NCBI RefSeq assembly: GCF_040183065.1
Contig: NC_091119.1
Span: forward strand, 60,250,892 to 60,314,891
DNA: 64,000 nucleotides
Origin: Periplaneta americana
Taxonomy: Eukaryota > Arthropoda > Insecta > Blattodea > Blattidae
Direction: 5' to 3'
Part shown: positions 21,823 to 32,577 of the stretch, one piece after another
Position numbering within the stretch: the first letter of the stretch is position 1
Layout of the letters: every line of letters starts with the position of its first letter
Position numbers and translations under genes: made by a program
The notes under the pieces: model-generated
The model's database searches: none
What the model saw: the letters and a program-made list of their open reading frames with translations, nothing else
What the model was told of the DNA's origin: nothing

Positions 21823-23267
21823 TATTTATATTGCATTTATGAACTTGTATTTGCAATTTGGGAAAAGGAAATTGTACCAGAACAATGGAAGGAGTCCATA
21901 ATCGTACCTATTTTAAGAAGGGGGACAAAACTAACTGTAGTAACTTTCGAGGAATATCACTTTTCTTGATGTCGTATAAAATTTTGTCGAATATCCTTTT
22001 GAGAAGATTAACTCCATGTGTAGATGAAATTATTGGGGATCATCAGTGTGGTTTTAGGCGTAATAGATCCACTATTGATCAGATTTTTTGTATTCGACAG
22101 ATATTGGAGAAAAAATGGGAGTATAAGGGTACAGTACATCAGTTATTCATAGATTTCAAAAAGGCATATGATTCGGTTAAGAGAGAAGTTTTATATTGAA
22201 ATTGGTGTTCCCAAGAAACTAGTTCGATTAATTAAAATGTGTCTCAGTGAAACGTACAGCAGAGGCTGTATAGGTCAGTTTCTGTCAGATGCGTTTTCAA
22301 TTCACTGTGGGCTAAAGCAAGGAGATGCACTATCACCTTTACTTTTTAACTTTACTCTAAAATATGCCATTAGGAAAGTTCAGGATAACAGAGAGCGTTT
22401 GGAATTGAACGGGTTACATCAGCTTCTTGTCTATGCGGAGGACGTGAATATGTTAGGAGAAAATCCACAAACGATTAGGGAAAACACGGAAATTCTACTT
22501 GAAGCAATTAAAGCGATAGGGTTGGAAGTAAATCCCGAAAAGACTAAGTATATGATTATGTCTCGTGACCAGAATATTGTACGAAATGGAACTATAAAAA
22601 TTGGAGATTTATCCTTCGAAGAGGTGGAAAAATTCAAATATCTTGGAGCAACAGTAACAAATATAAATGACACTCTGGAGGAAATTAAATGCAGAATAAA
22701 TATGGGAAATGCCTGTTATTATTCGGTTGAGAAGCTTTTGTCATCTAGTCTGCTGTTAAAAAATCTGAAAGTTAGAATTTATAAAACAGTTATATTACCG
22801 GTTGTTCTGTATGGTTGTGAAACTTTGACTCTCACTTTGAGAGAGGAACAGAGATTAAGGGTGTTTGAGAATAAGGTTCTTAGGAAAATATTTGGGGCTA
22901 AGAGGGATGAAGTTACAGGAGAATGGAGAAAGTTACACAACGCAGAGCTGCACGCATTGTATTCTTCACCTGACATAATTAGGAACATAAAGTCCAGGCG
23001 TTTGAGATGGGCAGGGCATGTAGCACGTATGGGCGAATCCAGAATTGCATATAGAGTGTTAGTTGGGAGGCCGGAGGGAAAAAGACCTTTGGGGAGGCCG
23101 AGACGTAGATGGGAAGATAATATTAAAATGGATTTGAGGGAGGTGGGATATGATGGTAGAGACTGGATTAATCTTGCTCAGGATGGGGATCAATGGCGGT
23201 CTTATGTGAGGGAGGCAATGAACCTCCGGGTTCCTTAAAAGCCAGTAAGTAAGTAAGTAATTAAGTA
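21823..23267 (+). mobile_element. LINE family A, longest copy, with 11-bp target duplication
   Basis: 5'-truncated non-LTR retrotransposon with the most complete reverse-transcriptase domain of its family in this window. It ends in a (TAAG)n tail (23243-23267). AGTATCATATT flanks it on both sides, although its first bases overlap the tail. Other fragments of the family lie at 2359-3476, 31312-31681, 37208-37318, 38083-39384, 42537-42775, 55650-57200 and 59028-59430. The microsatellite-like tail and the absence of poly-A fit RTE-type elements; the clade is my inference. Confidence 0.88.
21858..23238 (+). pseudogene. LINE A reverse transcriptase, frameshifted
   Basis: Two overlapping frames, 21858-22199 and 22168-23238, encode consecutive parts of one reverse transcriptase. 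Motifs run in order: [37 protein letters not shown], then after the break [15 protein letters not shown], the active-site loop and [13 protein letters not shown]. The C-terminal domain follows with [15 protein letters not shown] and [19 protein letters not shown]. About ten bases appear to be missing near 22190-22200, causing the shift. The active-site loop reads Tyr-Ala-Glu-Asp (22432-22443), whereas the copy at 39007-39384 has Tyr-Ala-Asp-Asp. The endonuclease domain is missing. It is non-functional. Confidence 0.88.
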
Positions 23268-23390
23268 AGTATCATATTGTATCTTACCTCCCACAGCTTT
23301 TATATAAAACTTTTTTTTTTTTTGCAAAATAAAATGTAAGAAGTTATGAGTAATATTCCATAATTTTTAACACTGTGTATATATCCATAT

Positions 23391-24205
23391 GCAAATATTA
23401 CTATGATATAACTTCCTCAAGGTGTCCTACATAATGCCCACCATTTTCGTTATTTTTCATATTATTAGATTCCGTCCATTGAAGAAAACCTAGAATTCTT
23501 ACTTACGTTTTAAATGACAAGGAATGTCTTATTTGTTGGGCGCCAACGTAAGTAGGCAGATATTACAAAACAACATTATTGGCGTCGGTCCAGGGTAATT
23601 TATTAGATTATGCTTTAGTTGCCACAAAAAAAAAAAAACCTATCGTCTGACTTGGACACTAATGGTAGTTGCATTATATTTTACTATTTTCCAATGGTTT
23701 CTCAGAGTTTATTATTGAATACGATAGATATGTAACTCACAAATGATCTGTAACATTTATGTTTGTCAAGTAGAGTGACAGATTAAATATAAATATAAAT
23801 ATTATAGAGTAATAGCGCGTGTTGTGTAAGTACATAAAGTAATGCATAGTAGAATAAGCCACATAATTATTCAATACTTCAACCCAGTTGACGTTTGAAT
23901 CCTATAGATTCAAAATCCCCTATATCCACTTATACAAATTAAAGGATTTTGACAGTAACTGATGGAAAATGAAGGGAATTTCCAACCTAACAGTGATTTT
24001 TAACAAACCTTTAGCTTCAAATTTAGTGGAGTTTTGAATTCAAGCTATATTAATCATTAGAATTCTTTCTTAGGAAGCAATATGTGGGCATAACTCAATT
24101 GTGAACAAAATGGTCCTAAGGGGTTTTGAATATAGAGGATTCATTTACAAGGCTTGGCTTCGTTTTCGAGGTCTAAACCGGGACGGATCTTTGCACTAAG
24201 TTTTA
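23391..24205. other. No gene recognised
   Basis: AT-rich, without recognisable motif, tRNA box or terminal repeats. Confidence 0.45.
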
Positions 24206-24331
24206 CATTAGACCATACCTGCACAAACAGCGCTCAACGAGCTCGCGCACTCCTTCGGAGCGGGAGAGCCGTGGTTTCCGCTCGCCGAAACGGAGAGGAA
24301 GATTCGTTAGAATGACACAGACTTGCTTTAA

Positions 24332-26995
24332 AGGAGCAGTCCGCGATAAAATTCGAAATTTTGATTATATTATAGGATGTTTACCTAAGTAATCCTTAGA
24401 CTAACGGCGTTTGTCTCATCTCTCTACGCCTTTTAGTTTGTGAAATATTAAAGGTCTTACTGCAAGCTCTGACGTCATAACCACCGATGGCTTCATAAGA
24501 CTACATTGTAGTTCCGTTTGACATACAGTGGTGTAGAACGAGTAAATACATATTCATATGTGACAGTCAGTTATTATTAACTCACTTAGGACCTACCACA
24601 TGCATTTACTGTAATAGTAATAATAATAATAATAATCCCAAACTCTATCCCACTTTAAATCCCGTGTACAATGCATTCTGTTCCATTCTGTGATTAGAAC
24701 GACTTGGGTCTGATAAGGGTTCAAACTGAAAAGGTTTAATATTTTGATCAATTATAACCTAAGTCAACGTCTTCACTGAGTAAGTGAATGTATGTGAGAC
24801 GTGAAATATTCGTTATATAGAGACTACAGATACTGTTTATCTCACGTCAGCAATAAATTAGTACATGGTTTATATTATTCTATTGCACCATAGTTGTTGA
24901 GTCACACGGTTTAGGCACCGGGGCTATGTTTGAGAGAACCTATAAAACATGTGGATCATCGAATTGCAGTAGTTGATAATCACGAGCTACTTCCAACACA
25001 TTTCTCTGTATATCTTCTCTCCACGCGTTTTCCTTCCTGCTGTATGTTTTCTTTTCCACCCATCGTTTAGTGGCTTTAGAGTACTGGAGTCTAGAACCAG
25101 TTACATCTATTTTCACGTTGTGATTATGGTCATTATCACAATCATAGTTCTTGTTACTATTCCATCATATGGAAAGTGTTTTCTCTTAGGAATGTAAACC
25201 AATCTCTCGTTATGATATGGTTCAAGTTTGCTGGTGTGACAAAACTGATTAGTCTGCTTTAAGTCTTTTAAAGGGCAGGGTTGCATACAACATTTTTCAG
25301 AGCATTGTTGGTTCGGATCCAGGTTCGGTCCATTCCCTCTCGCTATTGTATGGGTAAATGTGTGCACATTTTTTATATGTCTCTGTTCGTGTATATTACA
25401 AATATGATTTAATACAGAAATGAAAATGTCTTCTATGTCGTCAGAATCTCCTTCACATGTAGCACATAACCACCACGAGTGATTTATGATGCTGTCTTTC
25501 CACATTTGTATTTTCTCATATGTTTTTGCGGCGGCTTTAAGATTTTTAGATAAGCTTTTTGCAATGTGCCAAATGTGAAATGATGGTCCACCATTCATAT
25601 TTGGTCCTCATGAATTTCCTAATTCCTCTATTGCGGTCCGACAGAGAGAGGGTAATGTTCATTTTTTTCTTTTAGGCGATCTAGAAATTTTTCGCATGCT
25701 GCTTTTTCAAGATTGCCTACAGTTAGACCCTTCTGCAGAACTACGAAGTCTATAAGATTATCTGAATCGAGGTCCATTACACTGTAAGTGACATATTTTG
25801 CACTGTAATCAGGTGAGTCAAATTGGTCATCACCGCGATTCGCACGTTTTTATCTTTTACGGAATTTATAAGTTGTTCATGAATCTGAAAATAACTACAC
25901 CTACTGTTGGTTCTACGAATTTTGAAATTATTTTATAAAATGTTGTCTTGCCGATGAAATATAGTGTAAAGTTTTTGAAAAATTTTCAAACAATCTGTAC
26001 CTTATACCTGATGAATTAGAATTTGAAGTTTCTTCTTCTATTTGAAAACATCTAACTCAGTTTATGGCTCACTCACATCTGATTCACCACACACATTTCT
26101 TAGCGTCTCGCACCCTATCTCACACTGCATAGCTTTGTTTATATCAGGTTTCTGTGAATTTTCAGCCTCATCGAGAACTACACATACGTCAATATATTCA
26201 GCTATAGGTGCATCACTGTAACTTGGTATTACTTCTTCGACGACCTTTTTTCATTTATAAGCAGAGGAGAGCGTAGTACCAGAACTGTCTTGGGGAGATT
26301 ATCCTTTCAAAAATAAGGGACAGCAGTTTTCTTCATTTTCATAAGAGTTCTATTGTCTTTCATTAAACGTCTTTTTAATAGAGACTATTCTTCAAAATTA
26401 ATTTCATGGAAATGATTAGAACACACAACAGCAGTTTTCGATGGTGTAAAACCTTTTCTGTTGATTTTCTTCACCCATGTTTTAATTATATGCGGTAACT
26501 TTTCTCTGTTCGGAAATACATGAAATGATACCCCTTCTCCATGTTCTGTTTTTGTTCTTCCCTCTGAACACGAAAAATCACAACACCACGGCATTTTAAA
26601 CTGTATTACGATACAATTTTTTCTGTTTAGTCTACTGTAGTTCAAAATCGTTCATATAAAAGAAAATAGCCCTACATAAAACCACAACGTGGTATGTGCT
26701 ATTTTATGATTAAATGAAAAGCAAATTATGACTTCACTCATTCACAACTAAGTCCGAAATTCTGTTCACGTGTACTACGGCGCGAGAAGATTATTTGATA
26801 CAGAACACTGCACTCGGGATGTTCTCGGCCTACTACGCTATCACACCAGTTCAGTGGCTTTGACGTCATAAGTATTTGTGCGGAGTCAGTAACTCAAGAA
26901 CCATGCCTCGCATTGACATGTGGCAAATTACATTCTGCTTAGATTGAAAAACGTGTTTGATTAAAGCCAACTTAATTTTATCGCGGACTGCTCCT
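24332..26995 (-). mobile_element. Kolobok-like DNA transposon with THAP transposase, TTAA duplication
   Basis: Perfect 22-bp terminal inverted repeats begin AGGAGCAGTCCGCGATAAAA at 24332 and at the complement of 26974-26995. TTAA flanks both sides (24328-24331 and 26996-26999). Copy 2 of the host hAT lacks the insert at the matching place, which confirms the ends. The minus strand carries THAP and DDE-type transposase fragments. TTAA duplication plus THAP and the DRNxxIRKFMR/HIWHIAKS series fit the Kolobok superfamily as I remember it. piggyBac also duplicates TTAA, but its transposase has none of these motifs. Confidence 0.85.
25113..26594 (-). pseudogene. THAP-domain Kolobok-like transposase, disrupted
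   Basis: The likely start is the Met at 26594. The THAP domain follows: MPWCCDFSC, a FHVFP motif, a Trp, and CSNHF, giving an intact C2CH zinc set. A TAG sits at 26385-26387, with the frame readable beyond. Farther on, at about 25840-25650, is DDQFDSPDYSAKY, which probably holds a catalytic Asp. Then LSLSDRNRGIRKFMR comes in a shifted frame near 25600-25650. The open piece 25113-25598 follows with HIWHIAKSLSKNLK and a SIINHSWWLCATCEGD block. At least one stop and two frameshifts separate these. In the intact family the protein binds the ends through THAP and cuts with the DDE core. This copy cannot. Confidence 0.78.
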
Positions 26996-27746
26996 TTAAA
27001 TAGAGGAGGGGGAAACGACCACTCAGTTATCTAGTGGAGTGCAGTGTGTAGGCCTATTCTCAGTAACTGTTTCACGTTGCTTACCTACTGCTACACTACA
27101 GTATGGAGGAATCTAAAGGACGGAACATAACATTTAACATTTAATGATTTACAGCTCGAACTTATTGATCTTCAATGTGACCTCAGAGCTAAAGATCGTT
27201 TGAATAATACTACTAGCCTGGTTGAATTTTAGAAGACTAAACATTAGCAATAATATCCACGACTACACAGGCTGGCTGTGAAAATGATTGCTATGTTTGG
27301 CTCAACATTTATATTTGTGAGCAACTGTTTTCTATAAATCAACTTTAATAAAGGCAGGCATCGAACATCTTAACTGATGTTTCATTACGATCAGTAGGCT
27401 ACTGTTCCTTTCAGCTGCCAACAGCATAAAACCCCGTCTTGATGTACTGATAAATAAAAATATAACAAAATGATATTGTACATTTAAGTAGGTATAGAAT
27501 TTCTATTATTTCTGTAAAATAAATATTTCTTTATTAATTAATAATAGTCCAAGATAGTTTCGCAAACACTGAACGGGAATTCATTTCATAAACACTCGCA
27601 ATAGTACTTCCTTTAGTGTACATTTTGTACGAGATCACCCTTTTTTCCAGTCCACCCTTATACAGAGCGCAGCTAATATCTGCATTCCGCTCATGAGCTG
27701 TGAGCCGGCTCGGAGAGCGCAAACCTTGTGCAGGCCTGCATTAGAC

Positions 27747-28837
27747 CATTGTGCGCCCTGTATATATAGCTGTGCGGCGATTGTCCAAGTTCTACAAGAA
27801 GTGGTCTGGGTGGTATTTGTGAATCCGCCGATGACTAGTGAGTCACCCTGCCTCAGCCCTGACAAAGCCAGTTCTCATCTCCAGATTGATCAGCTTCAGA
27901 GCCCAGAGTACCAAGCCCTTCCTATATCAGCATCCGAAACCCACTTTTCCCCCCGACTTCACTCCAGCCTATTTTTAAATACGAGTATTGCATATGTTAG
28001 GAGATGTGAGGATATGTGGAGAGTGTTGGTGAAACGAGGCTTTGTGGACATTATTGGTGAAATGGAATGAATGAATGAATGGATGAATGAATATATTTGT
28101 CAATAAGCAATACCTTCTTGGTGAAGTAGCATTTCACAATAATTAGTATACAGTGCCGTTTCCCCGTTTTACAACGCCTCTCGTACAAGTCCTTAGGTCA
28201 TTAATTGTTTTAATTTATTATTACAGTTCTTCCACTATGTCTTTGTTTTCCATCGTCATTTCTTCAACTAACCTTATTCCTCCACCATTACTACACCAAA
28301 ATATTATACTTATAACTCTAAATCCCTATCTTCTATGGCACATTTCCTCTCACTTCACATCTCTGTCTATTTGCACTTTTAGATCTCACTGTTAACTTTT
28401 TTACATTTCTACTTTATTTTAGGTCTTAATTTTCTTTTCTCTCGATTTATTTCTCCTGCACACCATTTCCTTACGTCATACCGATTTTTCCCCTTGTATT
28501 CCCCTCTTCCTTCACCACTGCTTCCTGATCTGTCTCCTACCTCCATTACTATATTTTTTGACATCCTCTATTTGGTTCTTATCTCCTTCACTCTATTCGG
28601 AATGGCCCCCAGCCACTGTCCACTATTTTCGTTCGATTGCACTGAACTCATGTTCTGTTACATATGCTGAATTCCAATTCGCGTCAATCATATTTCTTCA
28701 GATGACGTCACTGCCTGCTTCTCTGGTACTTTTGCTGAACTCATCACTTCCACATATGTTTCACTGTTCTCGTGTACACTGACCATACTCGTGTCACTAA
28801 CCTCGCACCTCGAAACGATACTCTTGACTTTTTCCTT
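27747..28837. other. No gene recognised; (GAAT)n near 28062-28093
   Basis: The stretch ends with a purine-rich minus strand that may be the downstream part of the LINE whose ORF1 lies at 28838-29467, but no reverse-transcriptase motif is visible. Around 27850-28090 a short sequence ends in (GAAT)n, which could be a retroelement tail. Confidence 0.4.
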
Positions 28838-29467
28838 CTAAATTTTCCTATTTCTTTCTCTTTTTTCTGAGCCTACATCCGGATCCTTTAAGCTTACTGG
28901 GCACTCCTCTACACTAAAAACCAAATCGTTTATCTTAATTTTGTCCTTGATAAGTTTCGCGAATTGTCCATTCCTTCGTGCTGATTTAAGAAAAAGGATT
29001 AAAACTCTTCTTCTACTTCTCACTTCATAGCTCCAGTCGTTATCTATTCTAATCGTTGTGTTCCTTAACATCCTTCTATTCTTCAAAATTCTCTCCTTAG
29101 TAATCACGCTCTTAAATTTTACTAATATTAGCCTAACTTTTTCTGAGTTTTGGATTTGCTTCTTTCCTGCTCTAAATGCATCCTGTACTTGTCCATCGCT
29201 CACGTCCATATCAAAACACTCCAAACACATTCCTATTGTCTTCTCATATATATCTATACTATGTTCTTTCTCTTCTTTTTCTTCTATGCCGAAAAATAAG
29301 AAGTCTTTTCCTCCTCTTTTCCCCTCCTCAAAGTGATCCCATTTGCATTTTAAAATTTCGTTTTCTAGTTGTATATCTTCCATCTTCTTTCTTAACTTTG
29401 CCATGCTCTCCTTCATTGCCATTAGATCTAATTTCACTGTACTGTCTTCCATTTCACTATTACGCAC
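28838..29467 (-). CDS. LINE ORF1-like protein (coiled coil plus RNA-binding fold)
   Basis: Uninterrupted 209-codon frame. Residues ~5-55 are a charged coiled coil (MAMKESMAKLRKKMEDIQLE). A segment resembling the RRM of LINE ORF1 proteins follows (FLFFGIEEKEEKE and VRLILVKFKSVITKERIL). A basic C-terminal domain comes last (SRRRVLILFLKSARRNGQFA, then a KIKINDLVFSVEEC block). This order is typical of nucleic-acid-chaperone ORF1 proteins of non-LTR elements. No ORF2 follows on the minus strand, so it is an isolated 5' module or an element whose ORF2 has been lost. The upstream ATG is in a plausible context; expression is unknown. Confidence 0.65.
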   Translation of the reverse strand: MRNSEMEDSTVKLDLMAMKESMAKLRKKMEDIQLENEILKCKWDHFEEGKRGGKDFLFFGIEEKEEKEHSIDIYEKTIGMCLECFDMDVSDGQVQDAFRAGKKQIQNSEKVRLILVKFKSVITKERILKNRRMLRNTTIRIDNDWSYEVRSRRRVLILFLKSARRNGQFAKLIKDKIKINDLVFSVEECPVSLKDPDVGSEKRERNRKI

Positions 29468-29574
29468 ACTTATTCACCGGTTTATTCGTAGGTCAACGCC
29501 TAACTTGCACAAAGTGAACCGGCTTTCCCTGCGACTTGCTTAAGACTATGGTGAAATGATATAGGAAAATGTGA

Positions 29575-29700
29575 ATAACCCGAGAAAAACCCGCCTGCAA
29601 CGTTTGTTTTATCCATTTACATTCCATCACGACCTGACCGGGGATTCAACCCGGCCCGTCTAAACAGAAAATCAGCGCACTAGGACTTGAGCTGCAGGCT
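29575..29700 (-). repeat. tRNA-derived SINE fragment
   Basis: The complement has a B-box-like GGGTTGAATCCCCGG followed by CAGGTCGTGATGGAATG, and an AACCCGAGAAAAACC equivalent of the SINE body on the plus side. The head is degraded and no target duplication was found. Confidence 0.5.
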
Positions 29701-30304
29701 TGAGCAGGGCTGGAAGTATACGAGTATGAAGATCAGAACTCTAACGGAGATAATCAAAAGTGTGCATTAATGACATGTACGAGAGCTGGCCTATCTACTT
29801 AAAACATACAATTCATAAATTAAATAACGCTTTTCAATTTGGTAATAGGGGCTATAGAGAGTCCTATTGGTGTTGTTTGCAATTCAGTTCGCATTTTTAT
29901 TTCTGTCCATACAAAATATTAAATAATTTCATTCAGGATATTTTTTGAATAACAGTTCAAGGAAATGTACTGTAATCAATCCTTCAGGGGAAGGGACGTA
30001 CTGAAACTGTCATTGCACGCAGGCCGCTCGGGTGAGCCCATTGTAACACCCTGAATGGAATGGTGTGCATGACTGCATGCTCTAAAACCCCCCAAACTAC
30101 AGATCCACCTGCGCGCCGCATCCAAACCCCCCCTACAGACTACATGGTCCCTTTACCTTTTCAGCGTATGCCTCACCGCTGACCCTCAACCCCGGTCCGA
30201 CAAATTACCATGAGCCAGTGGAGAGCCCACTTTGCATAGCGCTACCACCAACAACGAATGACCACATATCCACGGGGTCGAAGTTCGGCGAACAAGCCCG
30301 AAAC
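29701..30304. other. No gene recognised; locally C-rich
   Basis: 30080-30300 is richer in C/G than its surroundings (runs such as AAACCCCCCCTAC). I recognise no element in it. Confidence 0.4.
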
Positions 30305-30318
30305 CTATGAGAAAATTG

Positions 30319-30350
<32 letters not shown>

Positions 30351-30487
30351 GCTAAATGAGTCCGAGGTCCAACGCCGAATGTTACCGAGCAATTCTGCTC
30401 AATCACGTAACTTGCCCTAGCCATATTTCAACCTGGGCCCTTTCTTCCATAGTCAGACGTGATAACCATTACTCCACTGTGCTGGAC
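30305..30487 (-). repeat. (GAT)n plus SINE family A fragment
   Basis: About ten GAT units (30318-30348) precede a degraded minus-strand SINE A (GAGTCCGAGGTCCAACGCCG; GATAACCATTACTCCACTGT at its head). The A-box region is recognisable; the middle is diverged. Confidence 0.65.
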
Positions 30488-30617
30488 AGCCCTGGGGTTT
30501 ATTCAGCCTTTAATAGAAATGAGTAACAAGGGAATTTCCTTGAGGTTAAACCGTCGGGCACATAGGACTGAGATTCATTTTGCAATTAAATGCCGATTGT
30601 CTGTAATGCCTTAATTT

Positions 30618-30993
30618 GTCGCCACACTCTGGGCCAATTGGCCTGTATGAGCTTGACTTTACCTTTACTTTTAAAAATAAAAGCAATAAAGTGTTTATCG
30701 TAGGATTAGAAAGTAGTGAATAAATAATACATATATGAATTTTGTGTACATTTTTTATGAAAGTTCAAAATCTCTCATCATTACGTAATGAGTAAAATAT
30801 GCAGCGTCGCCACACTCTGGGCCAATTGGCCTGTATGAGCTTGACTTTACCTTTACTTTTAAAAATAAAAGCAATAAAGTGTTTATCGTAGGATTAGAAA
30901 ATAGTGAATAAATAATACATATATGAATTTTGTGTAAATTATTGATGAAAGTTCAAAATCTCTCATCATTACGTAATGAGTAAAATATGCAGC
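30618..30993. repeat. 188-bp tandem duplication
   Basis: 30618-30805 and 30806-30993 are head-to-tail copies of the same 188-bp unit beginning GTCGCCACACTCTGGGCC, with only a handful of differences. It is non-coding. The low divergence points to a recent local duplication. Confidence 0.95.
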
Positions 30994-31124
30994 GTACGGG
31001 CATAGGTGGAGATGTTCTTAATCTTTGGAAGAATCTTCCCCGTCCTTCTCTACAAATTGCACTTTGTATTCAATCATGATTGTGTTTGTAACCACTGTAT
31101 CAACTACTAGGTTGTTATTTTATT

Positions 31125-31290
31125 ATCGATGGAATTGGTGATTGCGAGATGAGGCCGAGGATTCATCAGAGACTACCTAGCATTCGTTTCACAGTTCGGA
31201 AAAACTTCGGAAAAACACAACCAAGTGGAACCTTAGGATAGGTCTGGATGAGTAGAAAAATGCGTCTGCCAATTGAACTACGTCGGTATC
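31125..31290 (-). repeat. Possible SINE remnant
   Basis: ACTACTAGGTTGTTATTTTATTATCGATGG and the pattern of GAAAAACTTCGGAAAAACACA, AACCAAGTGG and TGCCAATTGAACTACG resemble a decayed minus-strand tRNA SINE. Boxes are poor and edges unknown. Confidence 0.35.
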
Positions 31291-31311
31291 TGATAATAAT
31301 AATACTTACTT

Positions 31312-31681
31312 ACATAAAAGGAACTCGCAGGTTCATTGCCGCCCTCACATAAGCCCGCCATCGGTCCTATCCTGTGCACGATTAATCCACTCTCTATCAT
31401 CATATCCCACCTTCCTCAAATCCATTTTAATATTATTCTCCCATCTACGTCTCGGCCTCCCCAAAGATCTTTTTCCCTCCGGTTTCCCAACGAACACTCT
31501 ATATGCATTTCTGGATTCACCCATACGTGCTACATGCCCTGGCCATCTCGAACGTCTGGATTTAATGTTCCTAATTATGTCAGGTGAAGAATACAATGCG
31601 TGCAGTTCTGCGTCGTGTAACTTTCTCCATTCTCCTGTAACTTAATCGCTCTTAGCCCCAAATATTTTGCTAAGAACCTTA
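31312..31681 (-). mobile_element. LINE family A 3' fragment
   Basis: Minus-strand 3' end of LINE A with a short ACTTACTTAC tail. The open piece 31345-31596 encodes [20 protein letters not shown] and [14 protein letters not shown] motifs (here [10 protein letters not shown]). It continues to the FGAKR region at about 31675. Confidence 0.88.
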
Positions 31682-31718
31682 TTGTTAGGAAAATATTTGG
31701 GGCTAAGAGGGATGAAGT
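31682..31718 (+). repeat. Inverted copy of LINE A segment (fold-back)
   Basis: GTTAGGAAAATATTTGGGGC and the following TAAGAGGGATGAAG are the plus-strand version of the same LINE segment present in minus orientation at 31643-31677. The two form a hairpin with a ~5-base loop. This looks like a twin-primed or template-switched LINE end. Confidence 0.85.
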
Positions 31719-31828
31719 AATAATAATAATAATAATAATAGTAATAATAATAATAGTAATAATAGTAATAATATAATAATGTTAAATTTAATAATAATAT
31801 AAATATAAATAATATAATAATGTTAAAT

Positions 31829-31868
<40 letters not shown>
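31717..31868. repeat. (AAT)n compound microsatellite
   Basis: Imperfect AAT/AGT runs begin directly at the LINE inversion point. A 15-20 bp AT phrase is repeated twice inside. Confidence 0.95.
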
Positions 31869-31870
<2 letters not shown>

Positions 31871-32370
31871 CATTGTACGGGAATTGGGTCATTTGTCTTG
31901 TTCTGCCGACTAAAGTTGTGACAAGGCAAATATGCCACCAAGGTTGCCACTTGAGATCAAACAAGACAAACACATGAAGAGAATAAGAGACCTACCATTC
32001 AAACGGAAATGAATCTCATTTTCCTTCCGAGAATCGAATTCGGATTCGTTAGTTCTGTAGCCAGAAAGTATACTGCATAGTCAGTGCGTACAAAAATATT
32101 AGTAGCAGTAGTAGCAGCAGTCTATTTTAATCCGATTTTGTTTTACTGTCTACTTACAACTTTCAAAGCACGAAGGAAATAAGGAGTCTAGTTTTTTTTT
32201 TGGATCGTCTTTAGGTTGTCTGTTTTTCTACCTCACATCGAAACGTCAAGGGCAATGCTGTAACGTGAAACAAATATAAATTCGTCCTTACTCAGCCGGT
32301 ATTCTTACGTAAGCGGGCATTTTTATATTGGGATTAATGCCTTTAGGCAGTTCAGGGAGAGTCGTGCATT
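31869..32370. other. No gene recognised
   Basis: A short AGT/AGC run lies at 32098-32120. No ORF motif or terminal repeats were seen. Confidence 0.45.
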
Positions 32371-32577
32371 TACACCGTGTCCACACTAAAAGTATAGGAA
32401 TAATAGCTTAGAATTTCACAACTGTACATTATAATTCCTTAAGATAAAGCTCAATCAATAGAAAAACTCTCCAAGATTTCGTTTCATACCATTTCCATCG
32501 CCATTGTTGTGTGAAATGTTTCGTTTGAAGCTTATTGTTGCATGAATGAAAATTTGCATTTATCAGTCTAGTTCCTT

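Larger units (their letters stand above)
21654..23390. repeat. Dispersed repeat A, copy 2, split by a LINE
   Basis: This is the second copy of the repeat at 19018-19296. Its left part is 21655-21822 and its right part 23279-23385. The duplicated AGTATCATATT (21812-21822 and 23268-23278) marks the LINE insertion. Confidence 0.75.
24214..27738 (+). mobile_element. hAT element C, copy 1, carrying a Kolobok-like element
   Basis: The ends are CATACCTGCACAA and, at the right, the complement of CAGGCCTGCACAA. CATTAGAC is duplicated exactly at 24206-24213 and 27739-27746 (8 bp, hAT signature). Without the inserted 24332-26995 segment the element is about 860 bp and aligns with copy 2 (49057-51141). 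The hAT C-terminal region (LIDLQCDLRAKDRLNNTTSL, then FGSTFI) is recognisable at about 27155-27330 with stops. The N-terminal part is deleted just after the ATG at 27103. It is non-autonomous. Confidence 0.9.
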
